Below are positions 47,784 through 56,865 of a DNA stretch of 64,000 bases, one piece after another. The notes beneath the pieces are model-generated. The model worked only from the letters and a program-made list of their open reading frames with translations, had not been told where the DNA came from and searched no databases. Numbering within the stretch: position 1 is the stretch's first letter; each line of letters starts with the position of its first letter. The position numbers and the translations under genes were made by a program. The DNA is from Chloroflexota bacterium. Its GTDB lineage: Bacteria > Chloroflexota > UBA11872. The stretch is from NCBI GenBank assembly GCA_011523785.1, contig WTFW01000120.1, positions 1 through 64,000 of the forward strand, given 5' to 3'.

Positions 47784-49055
47784 TCAGCCGCTGACGATGT
47801 CGCCTTCGACCGGGTCGGCGCGGATGCCCTGGGCCTCCACCCACTCGATGGCGGCCTCGAGCTCGGAGCGCTCGCCTTCCAGCATCAATTGCACCCAGCC
47901 AATGCCCGCGTCGATGTCGGCGCGACGCACGTTGAACTTCAGGTGAAATCGCCGAGCCAGCTCGTAAAGGATCGGTTCCTGGATTCGGTCTGACGGATAG
48001 GTCAACTGGATCCGAATCCGCGCTGGCCCGTGGTCAACCAGCCGCCCCGCGGATCCATGCACCGCATCGTCAACGTCCACGGGCGCGCCGCGCTCGGCTG
48101 ACGCGCGCAAGGCATCCAGCACGTTCAGCGTGCGGATCGCATCGTGCCCGTCAACGCTCGGAGGTCGACCCAGGTGCACGGCGGTGGCGAACTCCGCCAT
48201 CTCGGCGTCGTACATCGGCTGCAGGGGGTCCGACTGCACGTATTCGACTGTCGGCCGGCGGAATTCGTGGGCGCCGGAACTCTCGATGTCGATCTGCCCG
48301 CTTTTCCAGTCCGACCGGATTCGTCCCCGGTCGCCGGTGATTTCGAGATGGTCGTACGCGACGCCGGCGGCCTGGCTGAGGCTGATGGTGGCGCTCACGC
48401 CATCGGCAAACTCAATAACGCCGGATATGGACTCATCGCTCCCGGTGTCCTCCCGGTACGTCATGTGCGCGTAGGCGCGAACCACGGGCTGGCGGTGCAG
48501 CCAAAGCAATTGGTCCACCAGGTGAGATCCCAGGAACAGCAGTTGCCCGCCGCCGCGGGCGGGATCCGCCAGCCAGCCCGGCAGCGGTGGGCTGCCCTTG
48601 GCGGCCGCCAGGGTGCGAATGTTGCCCACCACGCCGCGCCGGACCAGGTCACGGGCGCGGGTGCGCACGTCGTTGAATCGCAGGCAATAGGCGGGCATGT
48701 AGGTGAGCCCGCGACTGTTGGCGGCCTCCACGACTCCCGCCACCTCGGTCGCATTCAGCCCGGCGGGCTTCTCCACCAGCACGTGCAGGCCGGCTTCGAT
48801 ACAGGCCTGCGTGATCGGGACCAGGTCGTCGTGCGGCACGGCAATCACCGCAGCGTCGGCATGGCCGCCGGACGTCAACTCCTCCACGCTGGTCAGCACT
48901 TCGGCCACGCCATGGGCAGTCTTGCGAGCCGCCGCGGGGTTTACGTCAACGCACGCGCTCAGGGCCACGCCGTCGGTGGACCACACGGCCGGAGCCAGGC
49001 GCGTACCGCCGTGAGCTCCACACCCGATCAGCGCAATCCGAAGGTCAGTAGTCAT
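47784..49055 (-). CDS. Gfo/Idh/MocA family oxidoreductase with C-terminal NIL domain
   Basis: N-term 'LRIALIGCGAHGGTRLAPAV', 'VLVEKPAGLNATEV'; C-term 'RIRIQLTYPSDRIQEPILYELARRFHLKFNVRRADIDAGIGWVQLMLEGERSELEAAIEWVEAQGIRADPVE' matches the NIL domain pattern. Confidence 0.87.
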   Translation of the reverse strand: MTTDLRIALIGCGAHGGTRLAPAVWSTDGVALSACVDVNPAAARKTAHGVAEVLTSVEELTSGGHADAAVIAVPHDDLVPITQACIEAGLHVLVEKPAGLNATEVAGVVEAANSRGLTYMPAYCLRFNDVRTRARDLVRRGVVGNIRTLAAAKGSPPLPGWLADPARGGGQLLFLGSHLVDQLLWLHRQPVVRAYAHMTYREDTGSDESISGVIEFADGVSATISLSQAAGVAYDHLEITGDRGRIRSDWKSGQIDIESSGAHEFRRPTVEYVQSDPLQPMYDAEMAEFATAVHLGRPPSVDGHDAIRTLNVLDALRASAERGAPVDVDDAVHGSAGRLVDHGPARIRIQLTYPSDRIQEPILYELARRFHLKFNVRRADIDAGIGWVQLMLEGERSELEAAIEWVEAQGIRADPVEGDIVSG

Positions 49056-49100
49056 TGGGAAGCGGCGCCACGGCACAAGGTGGCCGCATTCTAGGCGACG

Positions 49101-49937
49101 CTAGAAGTCGCGGCGGTTGAAGGTGCGAACGGCGAACCCCAGCGCCAGTGCCAGGTGCAGCCCCGCGATCAGCAGCATCCAGCCGGAGGGCGGGTTGCTG
49201 GCGCCGAAGGGGCCCGCGCTCAATTCGCCGGCGAAGCCGCCGGTTGCCAGCTGGGCGCTGGCCATGTCCCAGATGGCGCGGGTGGGAACCAGGACGCTGC
49301 TGAAGACGCCAATGTTGAACATGACCGCGCTTTCCAGCACGTCGCCGATCTGCTCGATCACGCCGCCAATCAGCGCCGTCGCGTACAGCGTGAAGACAAT
49401 CACGCCGTTCGGCAGCGGGCTCAGGCGGGAGTTGCCCGCCAGCGCCAGTCCGATCAGCAGCATCGAGGCCAGCAACATCAGGAGCGGACCGGACCAACTG
49501 GCGCCGACAAGCTGGCCGGTGATCACGGCCACGATCAGGATCATCAGGCTGGCCGAGACGCCGATGAAGACCGCCAGCATCAACGCGAAGCCAACGAACT
49601 TCCCCAGCACGATTTCGGCGCGGCGCACCGGTCGGGCCGCAATGGCGTGCAGCGTGCCCTGGTCCACTTCGCCCCCGAGAGCGCCAACAGACAGAAAGAT
49701 GGCCAGCACCGAGGCGATGAAGTTCAGGCTCCAGAGACCTCCGACCAGCATCAGGTTGATGACGCCTTCCGTCAGCCCGGGCGGTCCGCCGGGGGTGTCT
49801 TGCAGGTCGCGGTAGCCGAACCAGACCCCGACGCCGTAAAGCACCAGGTATCCGAAGGTCAGCAACGCCGCCGCCAGCACCACACGACGCCGCAACGCCT
49901 CGCGGAGTGTGAAGAACGCGATCAGGTGGGTGCTCAC
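49101..49937 (-). CDS. ABC-2 type transporter permease
   Basis: Multi-TM protein with 'VDQGTLHAIAARPVRRAEIVLGKFVG'; 4-bp overlap with the ATPase gene. Confidence 0.88.
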   Translation of the reverse strand: MSTHLIAFFTLREALRRRVVLAAALLTFGYLVLYGVGVWFGYRDLQDTPGGPPGLTEGVINLMLVGGLWSLNFIASVLAIFLSVGALGGEVDQGTLHAIAARPVRRAEIVLGKFVGFALMLAVFIGVSASLMILIVAVITGQLVGASWSGPLLMLLASMLLIGLALAGNSRLSPLPNGVIVFTLYATALIGGVIEQIGDVLESAVMFNIGVFSSVLVPTRAIWDMASAQLATGGFAGELSAGPFGASNPPSGWMLLIAGLHLALALGFAVRTFNRRDF

Positions 49938-50845
49938 ACGTCGCCCCGTTCGGCCACGCGCACGAACAGGTCCTCCAGCGAGTCGCCGACCTGCCGCACG
50001 TCGTAGACGGGCACGCCGGCTTCGACGATGCGCTGCACGAGGATTGCGGTCTCTTCGTCGTTGGCAACACGCACGCGCAGTCGTCCGTTGCGCGCGCGAA
50101 CCTCGGCGTCGCCCAGGGCCTGGCGGGCGGCGGCCTCGGCGCCATTGCCGGCGCGAATCTCGATTTCCTGGGCGCGCAGCAACGAGTCCAACTTGCCCTC
50201 GGCCACGATGGCGCCGTGGTCGATGATGGCTACGCGGTCACAGACTTGCTCAACCTCGGATAGCAGGTGGGAGTTCAGAAAGACCGTGACGCCCTGTTGA
50301 CCGAGTTCCCGGATGCGGTCCCTGACGTCGCGGCGTCCGATGGGGTCCAGGGCCGATGTCGGCTCGTCCAGGATCACCAGCCGAGGCTGACCCACCAGGG
50401 CCTGCGCCAGGCCGACGCGCTGCATCATGCCCTTGGAAAAGGTGGAGAGACGGTCGTCCAGGCGGTCGCTGAGTCCGACCAGTTGCAGCAGTTCACATAC
50501 ACGCGCGGCGCGAACCTGGGCGGGAACGCGGGCCAGTCCGGCGTGGAAGTGCAGCAGCTCGGACGCGGTGAGCCAGTCGTGAAACCGGAAGGTCTCGGGC
50601 AAATACCCAACCTGGGCGCGCGCCGCCAGGCTACCAACCGGTTGACCCAGGACCTCGATTTCGCCGGCCGTTGGGTACGTCAGGCCCAGGATCATCTTGA
50701 CGATCGTGCTTTTGCCCGCGCCATTGGGCCCCAGGAAGCCGAAAATCTCACCGTGCTCGACCGACAGGCTGACGTCGTCAACGGCGACGGTGGCGCCGTA
50801 GCGCTTGGTGACGCCGGCGAGAGTGATGGCGGGGTGGTCGCTCAG
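49934..50845 (-). CDS. ABC transporter ATP-binding protein, probable CTG start
   Basis: In-frame upstream of track ATG 50695: 'LSDHPAITLAGVTKRYGATVAVDDVSLSVEHGEIFGFLGPNGAGKSTIVK' (Walker A). CTG 50845 overlaps the upstream TGA (CTGA), with AAGGA 7 nt upstream. 'LSTFSKGMMQRVGLAQALVGQPRLVILDEPTSALDP' is the signature/Walker B. Confidence 0.92.
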   Translation of the reverse strand: MSDHPAITLAGVTKRYGATVAVDDVSLSVEHGEIFGFLGPNGAGKSTIVKMILGLTYPTAGEIEVLGQPVGSLAARAQVGYLPETFRFHDWLTASELLHFHAGLARVPAQVRAARVCELLQLVGLSDRLDDRLSTFSKGMMQRVGLAQALVGQPRLVILDEPTSALDPIGRRDVRDRIRELGQQGVTVFLNSHLLSEVEQVCDRVAIIDHGAIVAEGKLDSLLRAQEIEIRAGNGAEAAARQALGDAEVRARNGRLRVRVANDEETAILVQRIVEAGVPVYDVRQVGDSLEDLFVRVAERGDV

Positions 50846-51690
50846 CGCTCGGTCCTTGCGGTTTCGGCCAGGCGCAGCAGGCTGTCAGGCGGCAGTGGCC
50901 CCGTGAGCAGAAGCTGCGACCGTTCGTGCATCCAGGAAACGCCCAGGCTTCCGGTTGGCAGGTCGGTGACGGATGGTTCTGCCGAATCAGATGTCGAGTC
51001 GCCGTCCAGGCCCAACGCCAGCCGGACCAGCGGGATTTCCAGCACGTCGAACTCCTGGCTCAAGATCGGCGGAACAAAGGCCTGGGCCAGCAATTCGGCC
51101 AGCAGCTCCAGGTCGCGCGGCGGCAGTCCGCGAACGAGCGGCGCTTCGATCTGGAGCAGCGTGAGCGGTTCCCGGTCGGTGTCGTCAGCCGGCCAGGTGG
51201 TCATAACGTACGCGCCGCCCGAAATCGTGAGTTCGTCGGTTCCCAAGCGACGCGCGAGCGACCGCGACCCGAAGCCTCCCGACAGCAGCGCGGCCAGGTC
51301 GGCTGTGTCCAGTTGCAGCGTCAGCGTGCCAAGGGTGGAGATGCTGCGCTGCGGTTCGCCTGAAAACCCCTGGGAGGGACTGATGGTGAGTACGTCGAAG
51401 GGCAAGGCGCGGAGTTCCGCCGGCGCCGGGTCTTGAATCGTCAGGCCGGGTTCCGAACTGACCACCTCGACGACCTCGGCGAGGGTCGGCGTAGGTGTCG
51501 CGGGCACGGTTCGCCCGGCGGCGGTTGCCGGACCGGCGTCCGCGTCGATCTCCAGCGGCGTCACCCGCAGCCAGCCCAGGACCGTGTGCGTGATGTCGCG
51601 CGCCGGGGCAAGCGTGATCAACAGGACCACCGCCAACGTGATGGATCCAATGGCGGCCCAAAGGGCACGCGAGCGGACGACCTGGCTCAC
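50842..51690 (-). CDS. Membrane-anchored protein of unknown function
   Basis: GTG 51690 overlaps the upstream TGA; 'VSQVVRSRALWAAIGSITLAVVLLITL' single TM, then extracytoplasmic region. Confidence 0.65.
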   Translation of the reverse strand: MSQVVRSRALWAAIGSITLAVVLLITLAPARDITHTVLGWLRVTPLEIDADAGPATAAGRTVPATPTPTLAEVVEVVSSEPGLTIQDPAPAELRALPFDVLTISPSQGFSGEPQRSISTLGTLTLQLDTADLAALLSGGFGSRSLARRLGTDELTISGGAYVMTTWPADDTDREPLTLLQIEAPLVRGLPPRDLELLAELLAQAFVPPILSQEFDVLEIPLVRLALGLDGDSTSDSAEPSVTDLPTGSLGVSWMHERSQLLLTGPLPPDSLLRLAETARTER

Positions 51691-53402
51691 GCCGCGGGAT
51701 CTGCGTCCGAATGGACGCCGCGAACGGCCAGCACCACGCCCAGAAACAGGGTGAGCAGTCCCAGGCTGCGGACGGATAGGGCAGTCATGGATATATCGAA
51801 GATACTCCCAAACAGCCCGCTGTAGGCGTCCAGGGGCAGCGAGGCCAGCGCCAGCCCCGCTCCGCACAAGACCGGCGTCCAGCGGCTGGCGCCCGTGGGC
51901 CAGCGAAACGCGAGGCTCAGACCTAACAGCGGAAGCAGCCAGGCCAGGTAGTGCGGCCAGGTGACGCCGCTGATGACGAGCGCCGTCACGACAGCCAGGC
52001 TGAACTCCAGCACGAACGCCCGGCCCTGGCGCGCCCTTGACCCCAGCGCCTTCGCCGTAACGACCAGGGCGGCGAGCACGGCCATAACGGTCAGTAGCCG
52101 AGCCATCGCAATGTCCGGCTGAAGGTCCAGGAAGCCCTTGGCAAGCTCCGGTCCCATGAAGACTCGCAGGATCAGTCCCGGGAGCGAGAGATTGTTGAAG
52201 AGGGCGCTGCCCGCCAGCAGGTCCGGCAGCCGGACGGCGAGGTAGTACTGCCAGGCATCAACACCTGCGAACGCCAGGCTGAGCCCACCGGCAACCACGA
52301 CCACGGCGGCCAGTCCGCCCAGGGCCTTCCAGCGTCCCCGCCACAGCAGATACAAGGCCAGCAGGCCTGGCGCGATCTTGAGCATGGCCGCAATGCCGAT
52401 ACAGGCGCCGGCCCAGGCGTCATCGCCGCCGCGCAATCGATACGCGGCCGCGGCCAGCGCCAGGCCGATGACCAGGTCCACCTGACCCAGCCGGAAGGCC
52501 AGCAGAAACGGGTCGAGGAGCGTCACCACGCCCAGAACAAGGCCAAGCCACACCCACGGCGGTAGGGCCGGCCGGACCATCCGCCACGTCAGCGCCGCGG
52601 TTGCCAGCAGCGCCAGGTGGTTCATCGCCAGGAAGACCAGCCGCGCAGCTGCCAGCGGCATGGTCGAGTACGGCGCGAAGTACAGCATGGCCGTTGGCGG
52701 GTTGGTGACCATGGCCCAGAGACGGGTGCCGACGTAGGGGATGGCTTCGCGTCCGGCGACTTGCAGGGCAACGGCGTTGTCGTACGGATTCAGGCCGTCG
52801 CGCAGCGCTAGCGCGCCGATGTAGTTGACCCGCAGGTCCGAGGGAACTTCGATCGCCAGCACGTCCAGGAGCGCCAGCCGCAGATAGGCCAGCGTGCCCA
52901 CCACGGCTACGACAGTCAGCCCTCGGCCGGCTACCGGCGCGGGGGCGATGGAGCTTGGACGCCTTGCCGCCAGCCATGGCCAACTTACCCACAACAGCGC
53001 GAGCGCTACGAACTTGACGCTCAACCACTCGGTGACCGACGGCCGTGCAAACAGTTCGGGCGTCACCAGCCCGACGGTTAGCAGATGGTTGGTGGGCTCG
53101 TGCGCGTAGTGGAACCCGGCAATGATCCAGCCGTCCAGCGTTGCCAGCAGGGGCAGACCGGCTGCGACCCAGCCGGTTTGGTTCCCAGTCAAATGTCGAA
53201 TCCGCCAGGCTCCGGCCCAGAGGAGCAGGGCCCCGACGAGACTGCCCAACGCCGTGGCCGCCCAAGCCAAACCGGGCGCCGTGAGGTCGGCTCGGCCGAT
53301 CGAGGCGCCGGCTATTGCCAGGGCCATGCCGATGAGACTTGCCCACCCCAGCGCGCCGAGCGCCGTGCGCGGGGGTGGGAGCGTGGCGGGCAACCTACGC
53401 AT
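51687..53402 (-). CDS. GT87/DUF2029-like membrane glycosyltransferase
   Basis: Polytopic; 'NPYDNAVALQ', 'NPPTAMLYFAPYSTMPLAAARLVFL', 'GACIGIAAMLKIAPGLLALYLLWRGRWKAL'. Confidence 0.82.
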   Translation of the reverse strand: MRRLPATLPPPRTALGALGWASLIGMALAIAGASIGRADLTAPGLAWAATALGSLVGALLLWAGAWRIRHLTGNQTGWVAAGLPLLATLDGWIIAGFHYAHEPTNHLLTVGLVTPELFARPSVTEWLSVKFVALALLWVSWPWLAARRPSSIAPAPVAGRGLTVVAVVGTLAYLRLALLDVLAIEVPSDLRVNYIGALALRDGLNPYDNAVALQVAGREAIPYVGTRLWAMVTNPPTAMLYFAPYSTMPLAAARLVFLAMNHLALLATAALTWRMVRPALPPWVWLGLVLGVVTLLDPFLLAFRLGQVDLVIGLALAAAAYRLRGGDDAWAGACIGIAAMLKIAPGLLALYLLWRGRWKALGGLAAVVVVAGGLSLAFAGVDAWQYYLAVRLPDLLAGSALFNNLSLPGLILRVFMGPELAKGFLDLQPDIAMARLLTVMAVLAALVVTAKALGSRARQGRAFVLEFSLAVVTALVISGVTWPHYLAWLLPLLGLSLAFRWPTGASRWTPVLCGAGLALASLPLDAYSGLFGSIFDISMTALSVRSLGLLTLFLGVVLAVRGVHSDADPAA

Positions 53403-55155
53403 CAGCGGAGCTCGTGGCCGCGGCAGGTTCGGCCGCGCTCGAACGGTCCTCGCGCCAAAGCCGGCGCGCAAACACGGCGCCCAGGGTGAGAACGGCGAGC
53501 GTCCGTGCGACCACAACGACCCAGAGAACCCACTGGTGCTCCGACCAGAGCACGAAGTAGGCCGGGTACTCGAGCAGCGCCAAGACTGACAGGCCGGTGG
53601 CGATCAGGAAGCCGCGTCCGCCGGGAAACGCCAGCAATGCGAAGGGCAGGAGCCAGACCATGAACTGTGGCGACCAGCCCCGCAGATACAAGGCGAAAGC
53701 CGCCAGGGCCAGGCCAGTTGACCACACTGCTGACGCCGGCGTCGGCGGCGCCCGTCGCAGCGCCAGCACCGCGTAGAGGGCCGCAAGGGCGGCGGCCGTG
53801 CCCCACCAGGCCGCGGCGGGCAGATCCGGGGTGTAGTTGAACTCCAGAGCCGTGTCCGGCGACTGGCGGTAGCGGTGGATCCAGCCGAAGCCGAAGTAGC
53901 CGTCGGCCAACGCCCACACCGTTTCCCAGCCTGGTCGCAGCAGCATGTTCTGGATCGAAGCGACAAAGAACTCACGCCCAATCACCGCCAGCGGCGCCAG
54001 AGCCCCGATCACCGCCGCGGCCGCGAGGCCCAGATAGCGCGTCCGCGCCGACCAGCGCTGCCCCGCGAGCAGCGCTGGAAGGGCCGCTGCCGGAAACAGC
54101 TTGGTAAGCACGCCCAACGCGATGGCCAGGGACGCCGTATGGCGACGTTCGCGAATCACCAGATACACGCCCATCAGCATGAAAAACACGGCAATCGATT
54201 CGAAATGCCGGTTGGCGATGTAGATCGGATAGAAAAGCGCGGCATAGGCTGCGGCCGTGACGAGGCCCCGCGGTTCGTCCCAGACCCGCACCGCAATGGC
54301 GTGGATGAGCCAGAGGATGCCGGCCTCGAAGAGGACCATCATCAGGCTGAACAGGACCTGGAACGCGGCCTCGTCAGCGCCCAGCGGAACGCTCAGCAGC
54401 TTTAGACCCGAGGCGGTCCAAGGGAAGAGTGGCGGGTATTCCACCCAGTAGTCCAGGTATGGCTGCAAGCCTTGCAGGGCCAGGCGAGCGCGTTGCTCGT
54501 AGGCGCCGACGTCGCTGCCGCGCTCGAAGAGCCCAATCGGCCGCCACAGCAGGGCCAATCCCAAGCGCAGCATGATGAATTGCAGGAAGATCAGGCCGAA
54601 GGTCAGCCGCGTGAACCGGCTGCCCGCCAGTCCCGAAATGGCGTTACGAACCATGCGAAAGGACGCGGGCCGCACGCGATCCAGGCTGAAGGGCAACCAC
54701 AAGACCTGGCCGGCGGCCCAGATGCCAAGCGGCGCCGCCCACAGCCAGCGCAAGTCATCCGTCTGAAGGAGGCGATGGTTCACGGCGTCCGACACGAACG
54801 CCATGACGGCTAGCGTGACCGGCGCCAGCAGCGGCCAGTGCGTCCACGCGTGGCTGGTCAACACGTCGTCCACCCGGCGCTGCGCCACGAATGCCACAAG
54901 CAGAGCGCCCGCCACGCTCCACCCGGTCGTGGCGGTAAACGTGACCAGGAAATAGAGCGCCCAGGCAAAGCTGAGGTTGCCCGGCGTGGTGCGTCCCTCG
55001 CGCATGAGCGCGACAAAGACGGCCAATCCCAGGATCAGAACCAGCGTGACGGCAAGGGCGGCGATTCCGCGCCAGCGCAGCGCCGGGTAGGCGGAGGCCT
55101 CGCTGGCGGTTACGTCTCCGGCGGCGGCGCCCTTGTCAGTTGGCTTTGACGTCAA
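53395..55155 (-). CDS. GT-C fold/DUF2029-like membrane glycosyltransferase
   Basis: Polytopic; 'QPYLDYWVEYPPLFPWTASGLKLL', 'ALGVLTKLFPAAALPALLAGQRW', 'RGWSPQFMVWLLPFALL'. Confidence 0.82.
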   Translation of the reverse strand: MTSKPTDKGAAAGDVTASEASAYPALRWRGIAALAVTLVLILGLAVFVALMREGRTTPGNLSFAWALYFLVTFTATTGWSVAGALLVAFVAQRRVDDVLTSHAWTHWPLLAPVTLAVMAFVSDAVNHRLLQTDDLRWLWAAPLGIWAAGQVLWLPFSLDRVRPASFRMVRNAISGLAGSRFTRLTFGLIFLQFIMLRLGLALLWRPIGLFERGSDVGAYEQRARLALQGLQPYLDYWVEYPPLFPWTASGLKLLSVPLGADEAAFQVLFSLMMVLFEAGILWLIHAIAVRVWDEPRGLVTAAAYAALFYPIYIANRHFESIAVFFMLMGVYLVIRERRHTASLAIALGVLTKLFPAAALPALLAGQRWSARTRYLGLAAAAVIGALAPLAVIGREFFVASIQNMLLRPGWETVWALADGYFGFGWIHRYRQSPDTALEFNYTPDLPAAAWWGTAAALAALYAVLALRRAPPTPASAVWSTGLALAAFALYLRGWSPQFMVWLLPFALLAFPGGRGFLIATGLSVLALLEYPAYFVLWSEHQWVLWVVVVARTLAVLTLGAVFARRLWREDRSSAAEPAAATSSADA

Positions 55156-55165
55156 GCGCAGACGC

Positions 55166-55903
55166 TCAACTCGGCGCGACGCCGGTCAGTAGCGTATTCG
55201 CGAAGTCTTCAGAGAGCGGAACACCAAGCGCTTGCACCTCGGCATATGCGCCCTGGTGGTCGTAGTCCACCCGCCGCAGTTCGGCCGACCAGCGGCCGCC
55301 TGAGTCGTCCAGAACCGCGTAGGTCGCCAGGCCGGGTTGGCCGTCGTGGGAGCGGCCCACCGCCCCGCAGTTCACGGCCAACACGTCGCCCGCGTGTCGG
55401 ATCATGGCGGTGTGGGTGTGGCCGCTGACGACGGCCGTGGCTTCGGTGGGACCGATCACTTTGGCCACGGTCTGCTCATCGTCGTCGCGGCTCCAGCCGG
55501 TCTCGTCGTCGCCCGGCGACCCGTGCACGACCAGCAGCGTGCCGGCCGGTGACGGGATGCTGGCCTGCCGCGGCATGGCGCCCATTTCCCTGACCAGGGC
55601 CGGTCCCAACCGCTCGGCAGCCCAGGCGACATTTGTCGCCCTGAAGTCCGTCGGTCTGCGCGCGGGCTTGCCAACCGCGGCGAGCCCGGGGCCGAGGGTG
55701 GCGATGTAGCGGTCGGTATTGCCCTGCACCAGCCGCCAGCCGAGATCGAGGACGCGTTCCCAGCACTCGCGCGGCCGCGAGCCGAACAGCGCCGCGTCGC
55801 CACCAAACACCACCTGGTCCGCGCCCACCCGCCGCAAGTCGGCCAGCACCGCGAACAGGGCGTGGCGGTTGCCGTGAATGTCCGTGACGACCGCGATTCG
55901 CAT
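55166..55903 (-). CDS. Metallophosphoesterase (YfcE/DUF2851-like phosphodiesterase fold)
   Basis: 'MRIAVVTDIHGNRHALFAVLADLRRVGADQVVFGGDAALFG', 'VQGNTDR', 'VSGHTHTAMIRHAGDVLAVNCGAVG'. Confidence 0.93.
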   Translation of the reverse strand: MRIAVVTDIHGNRHALFAVLADLRRVGADQVVFGGDAALFGSRPRECWERVLDLGWRLVQGNTDRYIATLGPGLAAVGKPARRPTDFRATNVAWAAERLGPALVREMGAMPRQASIPSPAGTLLVVHGSPGDDETGWSRDDDEQTVAKVIGPTEATAVVSGHTHTAMIRHAGDVLAVNCGAVGRSHDGQPGLATYAVLDDSGGRWSAELRRVDYDHQGAYAEVQALGVPLSEDFANTLLTGVAPS

Positions 55904-56091
55904 CCTGCCCGCCAGCGTGCCCTACCGGACACGACTCTTCCAGTAGGGAGCGGCAGCTGTGCAGGTCGTGGAAGTCGGTCACCGCTCGGCCAACCACGTG
56001 CGCCCTATTGCACACATGCTCTGGTAGCTTGAAAGCCTGCCGCCGCTGACCCGACCACTGGCGCTATTCCCAGCGGCGAATTGGCGAGAAC

Positions 56092-56793
56092 TTGGACTTA
56101 ACCGGACCTTCGTTTGTAGTCGCCGCGATCATTGTGGCCGTTGCCCTGCTGGTGGTTGTTGCCGGCTGGGTGATCTTCGGGGCCGCGTTCGTCGTGGCCG
56201 CAAATGCCGCGATTCACCTGGCGAGGGGCGCGTTTCACTGGGTCCATTTTCTGGTCGGCGGTCGGGCCGCGGAGCTTCCCGATGCACGTACCACCGGGGC
56301 GGCGCCGGCCGCCAGCCGCGCGCCGCCGGTGCGCCGCGACCCGGCCGTGCGAGCCCAGGCGGCAACGGTCATGGCGCAGCGGCAGCGGCGTAGTCGCCGG
56401 ACGCTGGGTGCGCTCGTCCTGGGTGTCGCACTCGTTGGACTGTTTCTTCTGGGCTACAACCTGTGGCTGAACATCCTGGCGGAGCGCCGCGAGATTCGCG
56501 TGGTTCACAGCATTTCGGAAGGAACGGAAGCTCTCCCCGAATTCCTGACCACCCAAATGACCCTCGTATCTGAGCCGCCCGGCAACGCGGGTCTGCCCTG
56601 CACGGTCAAGCTCACCTGGATCGAGTCGGGCGGCAGCCGACGTCTGAACCGCGTTATCGAAAGCCCGGATCGGCTCAGTATTCGGGACCTGGCATTCAGC
56701 GGGGGCATCAGGGAAAGCCCCCACTACCGGCAGGATCCAGTGACCCTCAGCTCGAAAGGCTGCCGACCATGGCGCGTGGAAATGTCCGGCTGA
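56092..56793 (+). CDS. Hypothetical membrane protein
   Basis: Open frame with two hydrophobic segments; TTG start. Confidence 0.5.
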   Translation: MDLTGPSFVVAAIIVAVALLVVVAGWVIFGAAFVVAANAAIHLARGAFHWVHFLVGGRAAELPDARTTGAAPAASRAPPVRRDPAVRAQAATVMAQRQRRSRRTLGALVLGVALVGLFLLGYNLWLNILAERREIRVVHSISEGTEALPEFLTTQMTLVSEPPGNAGLPCTVKLTWIESGGSRRLNRVIESPDRLSIRDLAFSGGIRESPHYRQDPVTLSSKGCRPWRVEMSG

Positions 56794-56865
56794 CCTTGGA
56801 AGGAGCCAATTTGGCCCTGCTGTGACCGCGTCTCGGCCACCCACGGCCCTTGGCTAGACTGCGCC

